6,059 nt of DNA from an uncultured Clostridia bacterium (GTDB taxonomy: Bacteria; Bacillota; Clostridia; RGIG6154): contig CAKSHV010000099.1 in assembly GCA_934457515.1 (NCBI GenBank), positions 1 to 6,059 on the forward strand, read 5' to 3'. A model generated the notes under the pieces. That model did no database searches. It had not been told where the DNA came from and saw nothing but the letters and a program-made list of their open reading frames with translations. Below, piece by piece: positions 1 to 5,831 of this stretch. Position 1 is the first letter of the stretch, and each line of letters begins with the position of its first letter. The position numbers and the translations under genes were made by a program.

Positions 1-1
1 A

Positions 2-94
2 CTGCTGTTTAATAACTGGATAAATTACTATTTGTATCAGGAAACACCTTACGATTTAAATCAAATCGGCGATGCAAAAATTGGAAAAAATTAG
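2..94 (+). CDS. metA: C-terminal fragment of homoserine O-acyltransferase (MetA family)
   Basis: Frame 2 is open from the window edge to a TAG at 92-94 and gives 30 residues containing [16 protein letters not shown]. The NW(L/I)NYYVYQ-TPYDL pattern is the characteristic C-terminus of MetA/MetAA. These enzymes acylate homoserine with acetyl-CoA or succinyl-CoA in the first committed step of methionine synthesis in the cytoplasm. The catalytic residues lie upstream of the window, so acetyl versus succinyl specificity cannot be judged; in Bacillota most MetA proteins use acetyl-CoA. The tail after TPYDL is short and polar, as is usual. No terminator hairpin follows before the next promoter at 103, so readthrough into the regulator gene is possible. 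The use of TAG as a natural stop here matters for interpreting galE. Confidence 0.8.
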   Translation: MLFNNWINYYLYQETPYDLNQIGDAKIGKN

Positions 95-102
95 AAATTC
101 TG

Positions 103-131
103 TTGACATATGTCGTATTTTCATGTATAAT
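103..131 (+). promoter_or_regulatory. Consensus sigma-A promoter of the AbrB-like gene
   Basis: A perfect -35 TTGACA (103-108) and a perfect -10 TATAAT (126-131) are separated by 17 bp. Transcription should begin near 138, leaving a leader of about 29 nt before the ATG at 167. The -35 overlaps the perfect 10-bp palindrome GACATATGTC (105-114), a candidate operator. Such a consensus promoter suggests strong expression unless it is repressed. Confidence 0.85.
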
Positions 132-166
132 CCTTATTACAGAGAGATAAGGAGGGTTCTTGTCAT

Positions 167-427
167 ATGAAGGCAAGCGGAATTATTCGTCAGGTGGATG
201 AACTGGGCAGACTGGTTCTTCCGATTGAGCTTAGAAAGAAAATGAACATTAAATCCAAGGATTTTATTGAATTTTGGGTGGACGGTCAGGAAATTATTTT
301 AAAAAAATACGAACCGACCTGTATTTTCTGCAACGATTCGGAAAATATGATCAATTACAAGGGCAAAAACATTTGCGCAAAATGTTTTGCCGAGCTTAAA
401 AAACAAAGAATGCCGAAAAATGCATAA
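167..427 (+). CDS. AbrB/SpoVT-family transcriptional regulator with C-terminal zinc-knuckle-like motif
   Basis: The 86-residue product opens with an AbrB-type swapped-hairpin DNA-binding domain (about residues 1-48). It has the signature GIIRQVDELGRLVLPIELR and continues with EIILKKYEP, very close to Bacillus AbrB and Abh. These proteins bind DNA as dimers or tetramers and act as global transition-state or developmental regulators. The C-terminal half differs from AbrB: C52-x2-C55 and C70-x2-C73 flank a short hairpin-like stretch, resembling a treble-clef or zinc ribbon that probably binds one zinc ion. This architecture is common among clostridial AbrB relatives. The start is fixed by AAGGAGGG (149-156), 10 nt before the ATG, and by the promoter at 103-131. 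The gene is monocistronic, with a terminator overlapping its stop codon. Its targets are unknown; self-regulation through the palindrome at its -35 is an inference. Confidence 0.9.
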   Translation: MKASGIIRQVDELGRLVLPIELRKKMNIKSKDFIEFWVDGQEIILKKYEPTCIFCNDSENMINYKGKNICAKCFAELKKQRMPKNA

Positions 428-457
428 AAAACACGCCTTAATTGGCGTGTTTTTTTG
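426..457 (+). terminator. Rho-independent terminator of the AbrB-like gene
   Basis: The stem ACACGCC (431-437) pairs with GGCGTGT (444-450) around a 6-nt loop. A-T pairs extend the stem (A run 426-430 with T run 451-455), giving a T tract directly after the hairpin. It begins inside the TAA stop codon. Because the left flank is an A run, it can also end transcripts coming from the minus strand. Confidence 0.9.
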
Positions 458-462
458 TAAAA

Positions 463-496
463 ATATGCCCCGCCAAGTAACCTTGGCGGGGCATAT
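463..496 (-). terminator. Rho-independent terminator of the isomerase gene
   Basis: A perfect 15-bp inverted repeat (463-477 with 482-496) has the 4-nt loop TAAC. It lies 7 nt beyond the stop codon of the minus-strand gene. On the minus strand the stem is followed by TTTTAC, a short T tract. Any transcript that passes it next meets the second bidirectional hairpin at 426-455. Confidence 0.85.
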
Positions 497-503
497 AAAA
501 TTT

Positions 504-1256
504 TTATTTCATAAAATGTTTATGGAAATAGTCGCTGCTTTGCTTAATGCTTTCAAACGGGTCGCCGGGGCAGTAGTCCTGCTCTACAACATAGTATTTT
601 ACGCCGATTTCTTCCGCAAGGGGAATAATTTCGTCAAAGTTTAAGTTGCCGTTTCCGCATTCTGTGATAAACGGGTCATTGTCTTTAACAGCCATGTCTT
701 TTAAGTGCAGAATATCGATTCTGCCCGCCATTCTCTTCATTGTCTTTAAAACATCTGCGCCTGCATGCTGAACCCAGTATGTGTCTAAAACAAACGAAAT
801 ATTGTCTTTGTCAAATTCTTCGATAAAGTAGTCCATAGCCGTTTTGCCGTTGAATTTTCTGAATTCATGGCTGTGATTATGATAAGTAAATTTAAATCCC
901 TCTTTGGCAAGTTTTGCAGCAAGTTCGTTGGAATTTTCAATTAAGCCGCGGATTTCTTCCATGCTGTGCACCATAAAACCGCCGATACCCATATTGGTGG
1001 TGTGCAGTGCTTTGTGGTCTTTGATTGCCTGCGGCAGATTGTATTTCATTTTATCAAAGTTGTCATGAGTGCCGACAATTTCAATGCCTTCTTTTTCGGC
1101 AAGTTCCCCAAATGTTTCATACGGAATGGCACAGCCTGCGGTTTGTGCCTGGTCATAGCCCATTGCTTTTAATTTTTTAAAACTTTCACGCACATCATTT
1201 TCTGTTTTCATAAAGTCGCGGATTGAATATAATTGAACGCCCAGTTTGTTAAACAT
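504..1256 (-). CDS. Sugar phosphate isomerase/epimerase-like TIM-barrel protein
   Basis: The 250-residue product belongs to the xylose isomerase-like TIM-barrel superfamily (AP_endonuc_2 fold), which includes IolE, hydroxypyruvate isomerase and ketose 3-epimerases. Visible signatures are the opening LGVQLYSIRD (residues 5-14), VGTHDN (61-66), TYHNHSHEF (124-132), VLDTYWVQHAG (156-166), ILHLKD (182-187), GNGNLNFDEI (201-210) and YYVVEQD (221-227). By family analogy D158, H184 and E225, with a residue of the YHNHSHE loop, would bind the catalytic divalent metal. It has no signal peptide and is complete for the family. The start is supported by AGAGGGAAAG (1261-1270 on the minus strand), 8 nt upstream when measured from GAGGG. 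It is transcribed alone and divergently from a Gfo/Idh/MocA oxidoreductase, a frequent partner in sugar or inositol catabolism. The exact substrate is not predictable. Confidence 0.85.
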   Translation of the reverse strand: MFNKLGVQLYSIRDFMKTENDVRESFKKLKAMGYDQAQTAGCAIPYETFGELAEKEGIEIVGTHDNFDKMKYNLPQAIKDHKALHTTNMGIGGFMVHSMEEIRGLIENSNELAAKLAKEGFKFTYHNHSHEFRKFNGKTAMDYFIEEFDKDNISFVLDTYWVQHAGADVLKTMKRMAGRIDILHLKDMAVKDNDPFITECGNGNLNFDEIIPLAEEIGVKYYVVEQDYCPGDPFESIKQSSDYFHKHFMK

Positions 1257-1289
1257 TTATCTTTCCCTCTTTCCTTTTTAGTTGCTTTT

Positions 1290-1317
1290 ATTATAGCATA
1301 TCGGCAATTTTTGTCAA
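1290..1317 (-). promoter_or_regulatory. Extended -10 sigma-A promoter of the isomerase gene
   Basis: Read on the minus strand, TTGACA (1317-1312) and TATAAT (1295-1290) are both perfect and 16 bp apart. The -10 is preceded by TGC, giving an extended -10 (TGnTATAAT). Transcription should start near 1283, leaving a leader of about 27 nt with the ribosome binding site. Confidence 0.85.
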
Positions 1318-1398
1318 TCTTTTTCATATAAAATCCTAAAATATGATAATAATTGATGAAATAATGCTATTTTTAAAGATAAAGTAGCGATTCTTAGA

Positions 1399-1427
1399 TT
1401 GACTTTAAGCCTTTAAAAGGGTATAAT
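1399..1427 (+). promoter_or_regulatory. Sigma-A promoter of the oxidoreductase gene
   Basis: TTGACT (1399-1404) and TATAAT (1422-1427) are separated by 17 bp. Transcription should begin around 1433-1435. That is at or past the in-frame ATG at 1432, which therefore cannot serve as the start codon on this transcript. The upstream 1318-1398 stretch is very AT-rich and could act as an UP element for either divergent promoter. Confidence 0.85.
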
Positions 1428-1455
1428 AAACATGAAAAGCAGAGGAGGAATAACT

Positions 1456-2445
1456 TTGTGCAGGATTAAATTTTCGATTATCGGAACGGGAAAAATAACC
1501 GAAAAAATGATAAACGGCGGAAAACTCTGCGACGATTTTTCGCTGTATGGCGTGTATTCGAGAACGGAAAAGCGGGCAATGGAGTTTCAGGAAAAATTTA
1601 ATATTCCGAACCGTTTTACCGATTTAAGCGCACTTGCGGAATCCGAAACAGATGCGGTGTATATCGCATCGCCCACGGCGCTTCATTTTGAGCAGGCACT
1701 CTTCATGCTGCAGCATAAAAAACATGTTTTGTGTGAAAAACCGGCGTGTTCAAATACGCGTGAAACCGAAATTTTATTGCGGACCGCAAAAGAAAACGGC
1801 GTTGTGTTTTTAGAGGCAATGCGCCCTGTTTTTTCGCCGGGTTATGCGTTGATTCGAGAAAATTTACCCAAAATCGGTAAAGTGCGGCACGTCACTTTTT
1901 CCTATTGTCAATATTCTTCGAGGTATGATAATTTTAAGCGTGGAATTATTGAAAATGCCTTTCGACCCGAGCTTTCAAACGGCGCATTAATGGACATCGG
2001 CGTGTATCCGCTGCATGTTTTAATCTCCCTTTTCGGAAAGCCGACGCGGGTTGATTCCTCATCTTACCAATTGGAGCAAAGCATAGACGGCTGCGGTGCC
2101 GCGATTTTAACTTATCCCGACTTTTTGGCGGAAGTGACCTATTCAAAAATTTCCAATTCTTATCTTCCGTGTGAAATACAAGGAGAGGAGGGAAGTATTT
2201 TGTTTTCGCCTGTCGGCACACCGACCGACGTTGCACTGTATTTGCGCACGGGCGAAACTGAAAAATTGAACGTTCCTGCATGCGAGTGGGACATGGTGTA
2301 TGAAATTTCTGCCTTTTGCGATATGGTGCTCGGAAAGCAAAACCCCGATATATATAATCGCGATACACTGAATACACTTTCTGTTTTAGACACGATTCGT
2401 TCCCAAAATAAAATTATCTTTCCCGCAGATGAAAAAAACACTTGA
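1456..2445 (+). CDS. Gfo/Idh/MocA-family NAD(P)-dependent oxidoreductase (TTG start)
   Basis: From the TTG at 1456 the product has 329 residues. An N-terminal Rossmann domain (about 1-120) shows FSIIGTGKI (6-14), IASPTALHFEQA (70-81), and CEKPACSN (93-100), whose K95 is the conserved catalytic lysine. The C-terminal alpha/beta domain (about 121-329) carries NGALMDIGVYPLH (175-187) with D180 and H187 at the usual active-site positions. The family oxidises or reduces hydroxyls of sugars, inositols and related compounds with NAD(P)(H). The EAMRPVFSP stretch (120-128) resembles the dihydrodiol dehydrogenase-like branch, but the substrate is unknown. I chose TTG because AGAGGAGG (1441-1448) lies 7 nt before it, the Rossmann strand then starts at residue 5, and the upstream ATG (1432) is at or before the predicted transcription start. 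The gene is divergent from the isomerase, and no terminator separates it from galE. Confidence 0.85.
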   Translation: MCRIKFSIIGTGKITEKMINGGKLCDDFSLYGVYSRTEKRAMEFQEKFNIPNRFTDLSALAESETDAVYIASPTALHFEQALFMLQHKKHVLCEKPACSNTRETEILLRTAKENGVVFLEAMRPVFSPGYALIRENLPKIGKVRHVTFSYCQYSSRYDNFKRGIIENAFRPELSNGALMDIGVYPLHVLISLFGKPTRVDSSSYQLEQSIDGCGAAILTYPDFLAEVTYSKISNSYLPCEIQGEEGSILFSPVGTPTDVALYLRTGETEKLNVPACEWDMVYEISAFCDMVLGKQNPDIYNRDTLNTLSVLDTIRSQNKIIFPADEKNT

Positions 2446-2470
2446 AAAATGAGAAGTTTTCATATATAAT
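2442..2470 (+). promoter_or_regulatory. Sigma-A promoter of the galE-alpha-galactosidase unit
   Basis: TTGAAA (2442-2447) and TATAAT (2465-2470) are separated by 17 bp. The -35 overlaps the TGA stop (2443-2445) of the oxidoreductase gene. Predicted initiation near 2477 leaves an untranslated leader of about 100 nt before galE. The galE unit can therefore be expressed independently of the oxidoreductase, though readthrough from upstream is not blocked by any visible hairpin. Confidence 0.75.
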
Positions 2471-2487
2471 AGTATAGGTTAAATATT

Positions 2488-2583
2488 ATGCAAAAAACGC
2501 TTATTATTTTCCCTGCAGGTAAAGGCGTTCTTAATTTCAATTTAAGCCGGCAGGGCGGCGGACAAGGAGATGTTGCTTTATGA
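2488..2583 (+). CDS. Possible 31-codon upstream ORF overlapping the galE start
   Basis: An ATG at 2488 opens a 31-codon frame through the whole galE leader and stops at TGA 2581-2583. It overlaps the galE ATG (2580-2582) as ATGA, the arrangement typical of translational coupling. The peptide begins [13 protein letters not shown] and has a glycine-rich tail (QGGGQGD). No good ribosome binding site is visible (only TAGG about 10 nt upstream), and the predicted transcript start is only about 11 nt before the ATG, so translation would be weak or leaderless-like. The frame may be open by chance. I do not recognise the peptide. Confidence 0.2.
   Translation: MQKTLIIFPAGKGVLNFNLSRQGGGQGDVAL
2496..2559 (+). 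promoter_or_regulatory. Structured leader of galE with two hairpins and complementary loops
   Basis: Hairpin A pairs AACGCTT (2496-2502) with 2523-2529 (one G-U pair). Its interior contains CCCTGC (2511-2516). Hairpin B pairs GCCG (2546-2549) with CGGC (2556-2559) around a 6-nt loop, GCAGGG (2550-2555). That loop is the exact reverse complement of CCCTGC, so the two loops could kiss or the segments could pair as an alternative stem. Hairpin B ends only 4 nt before the AAGGAG of galE (2564-2569), so folding could affect initiation. I recognise no known riboswitch class. Confidence 0.35.
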
Positions 2584-3506
2584 AAATTTTAGTAACAGGC
2601 GGTGCCGGTTATATCGGCAGCCATACGGTTGTTGAGCTTCAGAATGCGGGTTATGATGTTGTTGTTGTTGATAACCTTTGTAACTCCAGTGAAAAATCCT
2701 TAGAGCGCGTTGCAAAAATCACAGGTAAAAAAGTTCCGTTTTATAAAGCGGATATTTTAGACCGCGAGGCATTAAACAAAATATTTGATGCCGAAAAAAT
2801 TGATGCGGTTATTCATTTTGCAGGCTTAAAAGCTGTCGGCGAGTCGGTGCACAAACCGTGGGAGTACTATGAAAATAACATTGCGGGCACATTGACTTTG
2901 GTTGACGTTATGCGCAATCACAACTGCAAAAACATTATTTTCTCGTCCTCGGCTACGGTATACGGCAATCCGGCATTTGTTCCGATTACCGAAGAGTGCC
3001 CAAAAGGACAGTGCACCAATCCGTACGGCTGGACAAAATCGATGTTAGAGCAGATTTTAACCGATATTCAGTTTGCGGACAAGGAATGGAACGTTATTCT
3101 TCTTCGTTACTTCAACCCCATCGGTGCGCACGAAAGCGGCACAATCGGTGAGAATCCGAACGGAACACCGAACAATTTAATGCCGTATATCACACAGGTT
3201 GCTGTCGGCAAATTAAAAGAACTGGGCGTTTTCGGCAACGATTACGACACGCCGGACGGCACAGGCGTCCGCGACTATATCCATGTCGTTGATTTGGCGG
3301 ACGGTCACGTAAAAGCGCTTAAAAAAATCAAGGAAAAAGCAGGACTTTGTATTTATAACTTAGGTACCGGCGTCGGCTACAGCGTTTTGGACATTGTTCA
3401 TAACTTTGAAGATGCAACCGGCGTTAAAATCCCGTATGTAATTAAACCCCGCCGTGACGGCGACATTGCAACCTGCTACTCCGATGCAACCAATGCAAAA
3501 AAATAG
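2580..3506 (+). CDS. galE: UDP-glucose 4-epimerase, truncated by an in-frame TAG at codon 309
   Basis: GalE interconverts UDP-galactose and UDP-glucose in the Leloir pathway using tightly bound NAD; it is a cytoplasmic short-chain dehydrogenase-fold dimer. The sequence shows [10 protein letters not shown] (residues 7-16, NAD-binding glycines G7, G10 and G13), D31 for the adenosine ribose, AGLKAVGES (81-89), SSSATVYG (122-129) with catalytic S124, YGWTK (149-153) with Y149 and K153, RYFNP with N179, VRDYIH with R231, and RRDGD with R292 and D295. This numbering matches E. coli GalE. The open frame stops at TAG 3504-3506 after 308 residues, but the same frame continues as clear GalE to TAA 3594-3596, for 338 codons in total, the usual family length. 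All catalytic residues precede the TAG; the missing tail packs against the substrate domain, so stability is doubtful. AAGGAG (2564-2569) lies 10 nt before the ATG. Confidence 0.9.
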   Translation: MKILVTGGAGYIGSHTVVELQNAGYDVVVVDNLCNSSEKSLERVAKITGKKVPFYKADILDREALNKIFDAEKIDAVIHFAGLKAVGESVHKPWEYYENNIAGTLTLVDVMRNHNCKNIIFSSSATVYGNPAFVPITEECPKGQCTNPYGWTKSMLEQILTDIQFADKEWNVILLRYFNPIGAHESGTIGENPNGTPNNLMPYITQVAVGKLKELGVFGNDYDTPDGTGVRDYIHVVDLADGHVKALKKIKEKAGLCIYNLGTGVGYSVLDIVHNFEDATGVKIPYVIKPRRDGDIATCYSDATNAKK

Positions 3507-3596
3507 CTTGGTTGGGAAGCAAAACGAGGCATTAAGGAAATGTGCGCTGATTCCTGGAGATGGCAAAGCCAAAACCCCAACGGATATGATGATTAA
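3507..3596 (+). pseudogene. galE: Detached in-frame C-terminal segment of galE beyond the TAG
   Basis: These 29 codons plus TAA read in the galE frame as LGWEAKRGIKEMC, then ADSWRWQSQNPNGYDD. This is a textbook GalE C-terminus (LGW-A-R-I-EM--DSW-WQ--NP-GY). No indel is needed to join it to the upstream part; only the TAG stands between them. It has no start signal of its own, so it is made only if the stop is read through. Its intact consensus argues that the stop is very recent, artefactual or bypassed. Its TAA forms part of the TAAGGAG ribosome binding site of the next gene, which is where an undamaged galE would be expected to end. Confidence 0.85.
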
Positions 3597-3600
3597 GGAG
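3594..3600 (+). promoter_or_regulatory. Ribosome binding site of the alpha-galactosidase, overlapping the galE stop
   Basis: TAAGGAG contains the original galE stop codon and lies 9 nt before the ATG at 3610. In the undamaged arrangement, ribosomes ending galE would stop on this site and could re-initiate. With the TAG at 3504 used as the stop, about 100 nt between the genes go untranslated and coupling would be lost. Confidence 0.8.
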
Positions 3601-3609
3601 ATTTAATAT

Positions 3610-5799
3610 ATGGCAATTTACTTTGACGAAAAAAACAAGGTTTTTAACCTGCAAACAAAAAATACAAGCTATATTTTCGCGGTTATTCAGGACAAATACC
3701 TCTTTCACATGCACTACGGCAAAAAGGTTTCGTCTGTTTGCAATGTGGAAGAATACGCAAGACAGTTTAATATGAACTATGCAACGGAGGACAGCACATC
3801 GAACGGTGTGATCGGTGACTATCTGCCCCAGGAATTTTCCACTTTCGGCAGCGCGGACTACAGAAAGCCGACTTTCCACGCGCAGTATGAAAACGGCGGC
3901 ACGGTTTCGAAATTTTCATACAAAGGCTATAAAATCTACGGCGGAAAACCCGCTCTTTCGGGTCTGCCCGCTACATATGCCGAATCCGATTCAGAGGCAA
4001 CAACCCTTGAAATTTATTTAAAGGACGAATATTCTGGCCTTGAAGCTACGCTTTTGTACACGGTTTTTGAAGAGATCGACGCAATTGCGCGCAGTATTCA
4101 GTATAAAAACAGCGGGAAAGCGCCTGTGCATTTAAAATCCGTTTTGAGCATGAGCGTTGATTTTGCGGACAAGGATTTCGATTTTGTGCATCTGCCCGGT
4201 TCATGGGCGCGCGAGCGCATGATTGAAAAAATTCCGCTGGGTCACGCCAAAATCGAAATGGGCAGCAACCGCGGAACAACAAGCCACATCCGCAATAATT
4301 TTTATGCACTGTCCCGCAAAAACGCAACCGAAGACGCGGGCGATGTATATGGTTTCAGCCTGGTATACAGCGGCAACTTCGAGGCGGGCGTTGATGTTTG
4401 CGGCCAAAGCACCGCGCGTGCCTACATCGGCATCAGCTCGTTTGATTTCGACTGGACTTTAAATGAGGGTGATACTTTCCAGACTCCCGAGGCAGTTATG
4501 GTGTATTCGGACGAGGGCTTCGGAAAAATGTCCAGAATCTATCACAAATTATACAGAACACGCCTTTGCCGCGGCAAATACCGCGATGAAGAGCGCCCCG
4601 TTTTAATCAACAACTGGGAAGCAACTTATTTTGATTTTAATGAAGAAAAGATTTTGAAAATCGCAGAAAAAGCTAAATCGGCAGGTATTGATTTAATGGT
4701 ACTGGACGACGGTTGGTTCGGCAAACGAAACAGCGATAACTGCTCGCTTGGCGATTGGGTAGAGGATAAGAACAAATTGCCTGACGGCATGGGCGCCCTT
4801 GCAAAAAAGGTAAACGATATGGGCATGAAATTCGGCTTGTGGTTTGAGCCCGAAATGATTTCGGAAGACAGTGACCTTTATCGTGCACACCCTGACTGGC
4901 ACATTCACGTAAGCGGCAGGCCATGCAGCTTGGGCAGACATCAGATGGTTCTGGATTTGTCCAGAAAAGATGTTTGCGACTATATCGTTTCTGCAGTTTC
5001 TTCCATGCTGAAAAAAGCGAACATTTCCTATGTAAAATGGGACATGAATCGCTATATCTCGGAGTTTGGCTCACCTGAGCTTCCGACAGACCGCCAGGGT
5101 GAATTTGCTCACCGCTATGTTTTGGGTCTGTATCATGTTTTAGAGGAGCTTACAAAAGCATTCCCCGATGTTTTAATTGAGGGCTGCAGCGGCGGCGGCG
5201 GTCGTTTTGACCCAGGTATGCTTTATTATTCGCCGCAAATCTGGACGAGTGACGATACCGATGCGATTGAAAGAATGTATATTCAGCACGGTACAAGCCT
5301 TGTTTATCCGTCCATGAGCATGGGCGCGCATGTTTCGGCTGTTCCGAACCACCAGGTGAGACGCGTAACCCCCATTTCTCTTCGCGGAAACGTGGCAATG
5401 GCAGGTCAGTTTGGTTACGAGCTTGACTTAAATAAACTGCCCGAAGAAGAGTTTGAAGAGGTAAAACGTCAGGTTGCTTTTTATAAATCCATCCGCGAAA
5501 CGGTTCATCAGGGCGATATGTACAGAATCCGCTCTCCGTTTGACTGCGGTGCGCAGGCAACCTCGTGGGAATTTATTTCAGGCGATAAAAAGCAAGCCGT
5601 TCTGTTCTACTACACCATGCACGGCAAAGCAAATCCGACAATCGATTTTGTAAAGCTGAAAGGCTTAGACGACACGTCGGTGTATGTTGATGCCGAGTCC
5701 GGCAAGGAATACACGGGTGATTTCCTTAAAAACATTGGTATTCCCTTTAAAAACAGCCATGATTACGAAAGCAAAGTTATTGTTTTCAACAAAAAATAA
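3610..5799 (+). CDS. Cytosolic alpha-galactosidase, glycoside hydrolase family 36
   Basis: The 729-residue product is a complete GH36 enzyme. It removes terminal alpha-1,6-galactose from melibiose, raffinose and related oligosaccharides with retention of configuration. An N-terminal beta-sandwich domain (about 1-325) precedes the TIM-barrel catalytic domain (about 330-640) and a C-terminal beta domain. Visible active-site elements are W336 in NNWEATYFDF, LDDGWFG with D366 and D367, R443 in SLGRHQM, YVKWDMNR with K476 and the nucleophile D478, C526 in EGCSGGGGRFDPG, and WTSDDTD with the acid/base D548. These positions agree, as I recall, with those of the tetrameric Geobacillus AgaA/AgaB enzymes. 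There is no signal peptide, so the substrate must be imported by a transporter outside the window. The start follows TAAGGAG by 9 nt. It is co-transcribed behind galE, which handles the released galactose after galactokinase and uridylyltransferase. Symbols aga, agaA, melA or rafA would all be arbitrary. Confidence 0.95.
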   Translation: MAIYFDEKNKVFNLQTKNTSYIFAVIQDKYLFHMHYGKKVSSVCNVEEYARQFNMNYATEDSTSNGVIGDYLPQEFSTFGSADYRKPTFHAQYENGGTVSKFSYKGYKIYGGKPALSGLPATYAESDSEATTLEIYLKDEYSGLEATLLYTVFEEIDAIARSIQYKNSGKAPVHLKSVLSMSVDFADKDFDFVHLPGSWARERMIEKIPLGHAKIEMGSNRGTTSHIRNNFYALSRKNATEDAGDVYGFSLVYSGNFEAGVDVCGQSTARAYIGISSFDFDWTLNEGDTFQTPEAVMVYSDEGFGKMSRIYHKLYRTRLCRGKYRDEERPVLINNWEATYFDFNEEKILKIAEKAKSAGIDLMVLDDGWFGKRNSDNCSLGDWVEDKNKLPDGMGALAKKVNDMGMKFGLWFEPEMISEDSDLYRAHPDWHIHVSGRPCSLGRHQMVLDLSRKDVCDYIVSAVSSMLKKANISYVKWDMNRYISEFGSPELPTDRQGEFAHRYVLGLYHVLEELTKAFPDVLIEGCSGGGGRFDPGMLYYSPQIWTSDDTDAIERMYIQHGTSLVYPSMSMGAHVSAVPNHQVRRVTPISLRGNVAMAGQFGYELDLNKLPEEEFEEVKRQVAFYKSIRETVHQGDMYRIRSPFDCGAQATSWEFISGDKKQAVLFYYTMHGKANPTIDFVKLKGLDDTSVYVDAESGKEYTGDFLKNIGIPFKNSHDYESKVIVFNKK

Positions 5800-5805
5800 G
5801 CATAG

Positions 5806-5831
5806 AAAATGCCGCGCAAGCGGCATTTTTT
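5806..5831 (+). terminator. Rho-independent terminator of the galE-alpha-galactosidase unit
   Basis: The stem AAAATGCCGC (5806-5815) pairs with GCGGCATTTT (5820-5829) around the GNRA-type loop GCAA and runs into a T tract (5826-5831). It sits 6 nt after the TAA of the alpha-galactosidase gene. The A-rich left flank would also let it act on the opposite strand. Confidence 0.9.

Noticed and set aside
387..644. Plus-strand frame running from the end of the AbrB-like gene across both terminators
   Set aside because: It crosses two strong hairpins and lies antisense to the well-supported isomerase gene, with no family resemblance.
1432..1455. ATG at 1432 as the start of the oxidoreductase
   Set aside because: It lies at or before the predicted transcription start, has no ribosome binding site, and the AGAGGAGG would fall inside the coding region. 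TTG 1456 fits better.
3497..3506. Programmed or accidental frameshift at the A7 run in galE
   Set aside because: The GalE reading frame is the same before and after the TAG, so a single slip would destroy rather than restore it. A substitution or readthrough explains the data.
3504..3506. Genome-wide reading of TAG as an amino acid
   Set aside because: metA stops naturally at TAG, and no other TAG occurs in frame in the remaining genes. A reassigned codon should be more frequent. Site-specific suppression is not excluded.
4673..5074. Long antisense open frame on the minus strand inside the alpha-galactosidase gene
   Set aside because: No ribosome binding site or recognisable domain, and a composition expected of a shadow of a strongly biased gene. 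The same applies to the antisense frames at 1946-2377, 3532-3879, 4046-4327 and 5150-5560.
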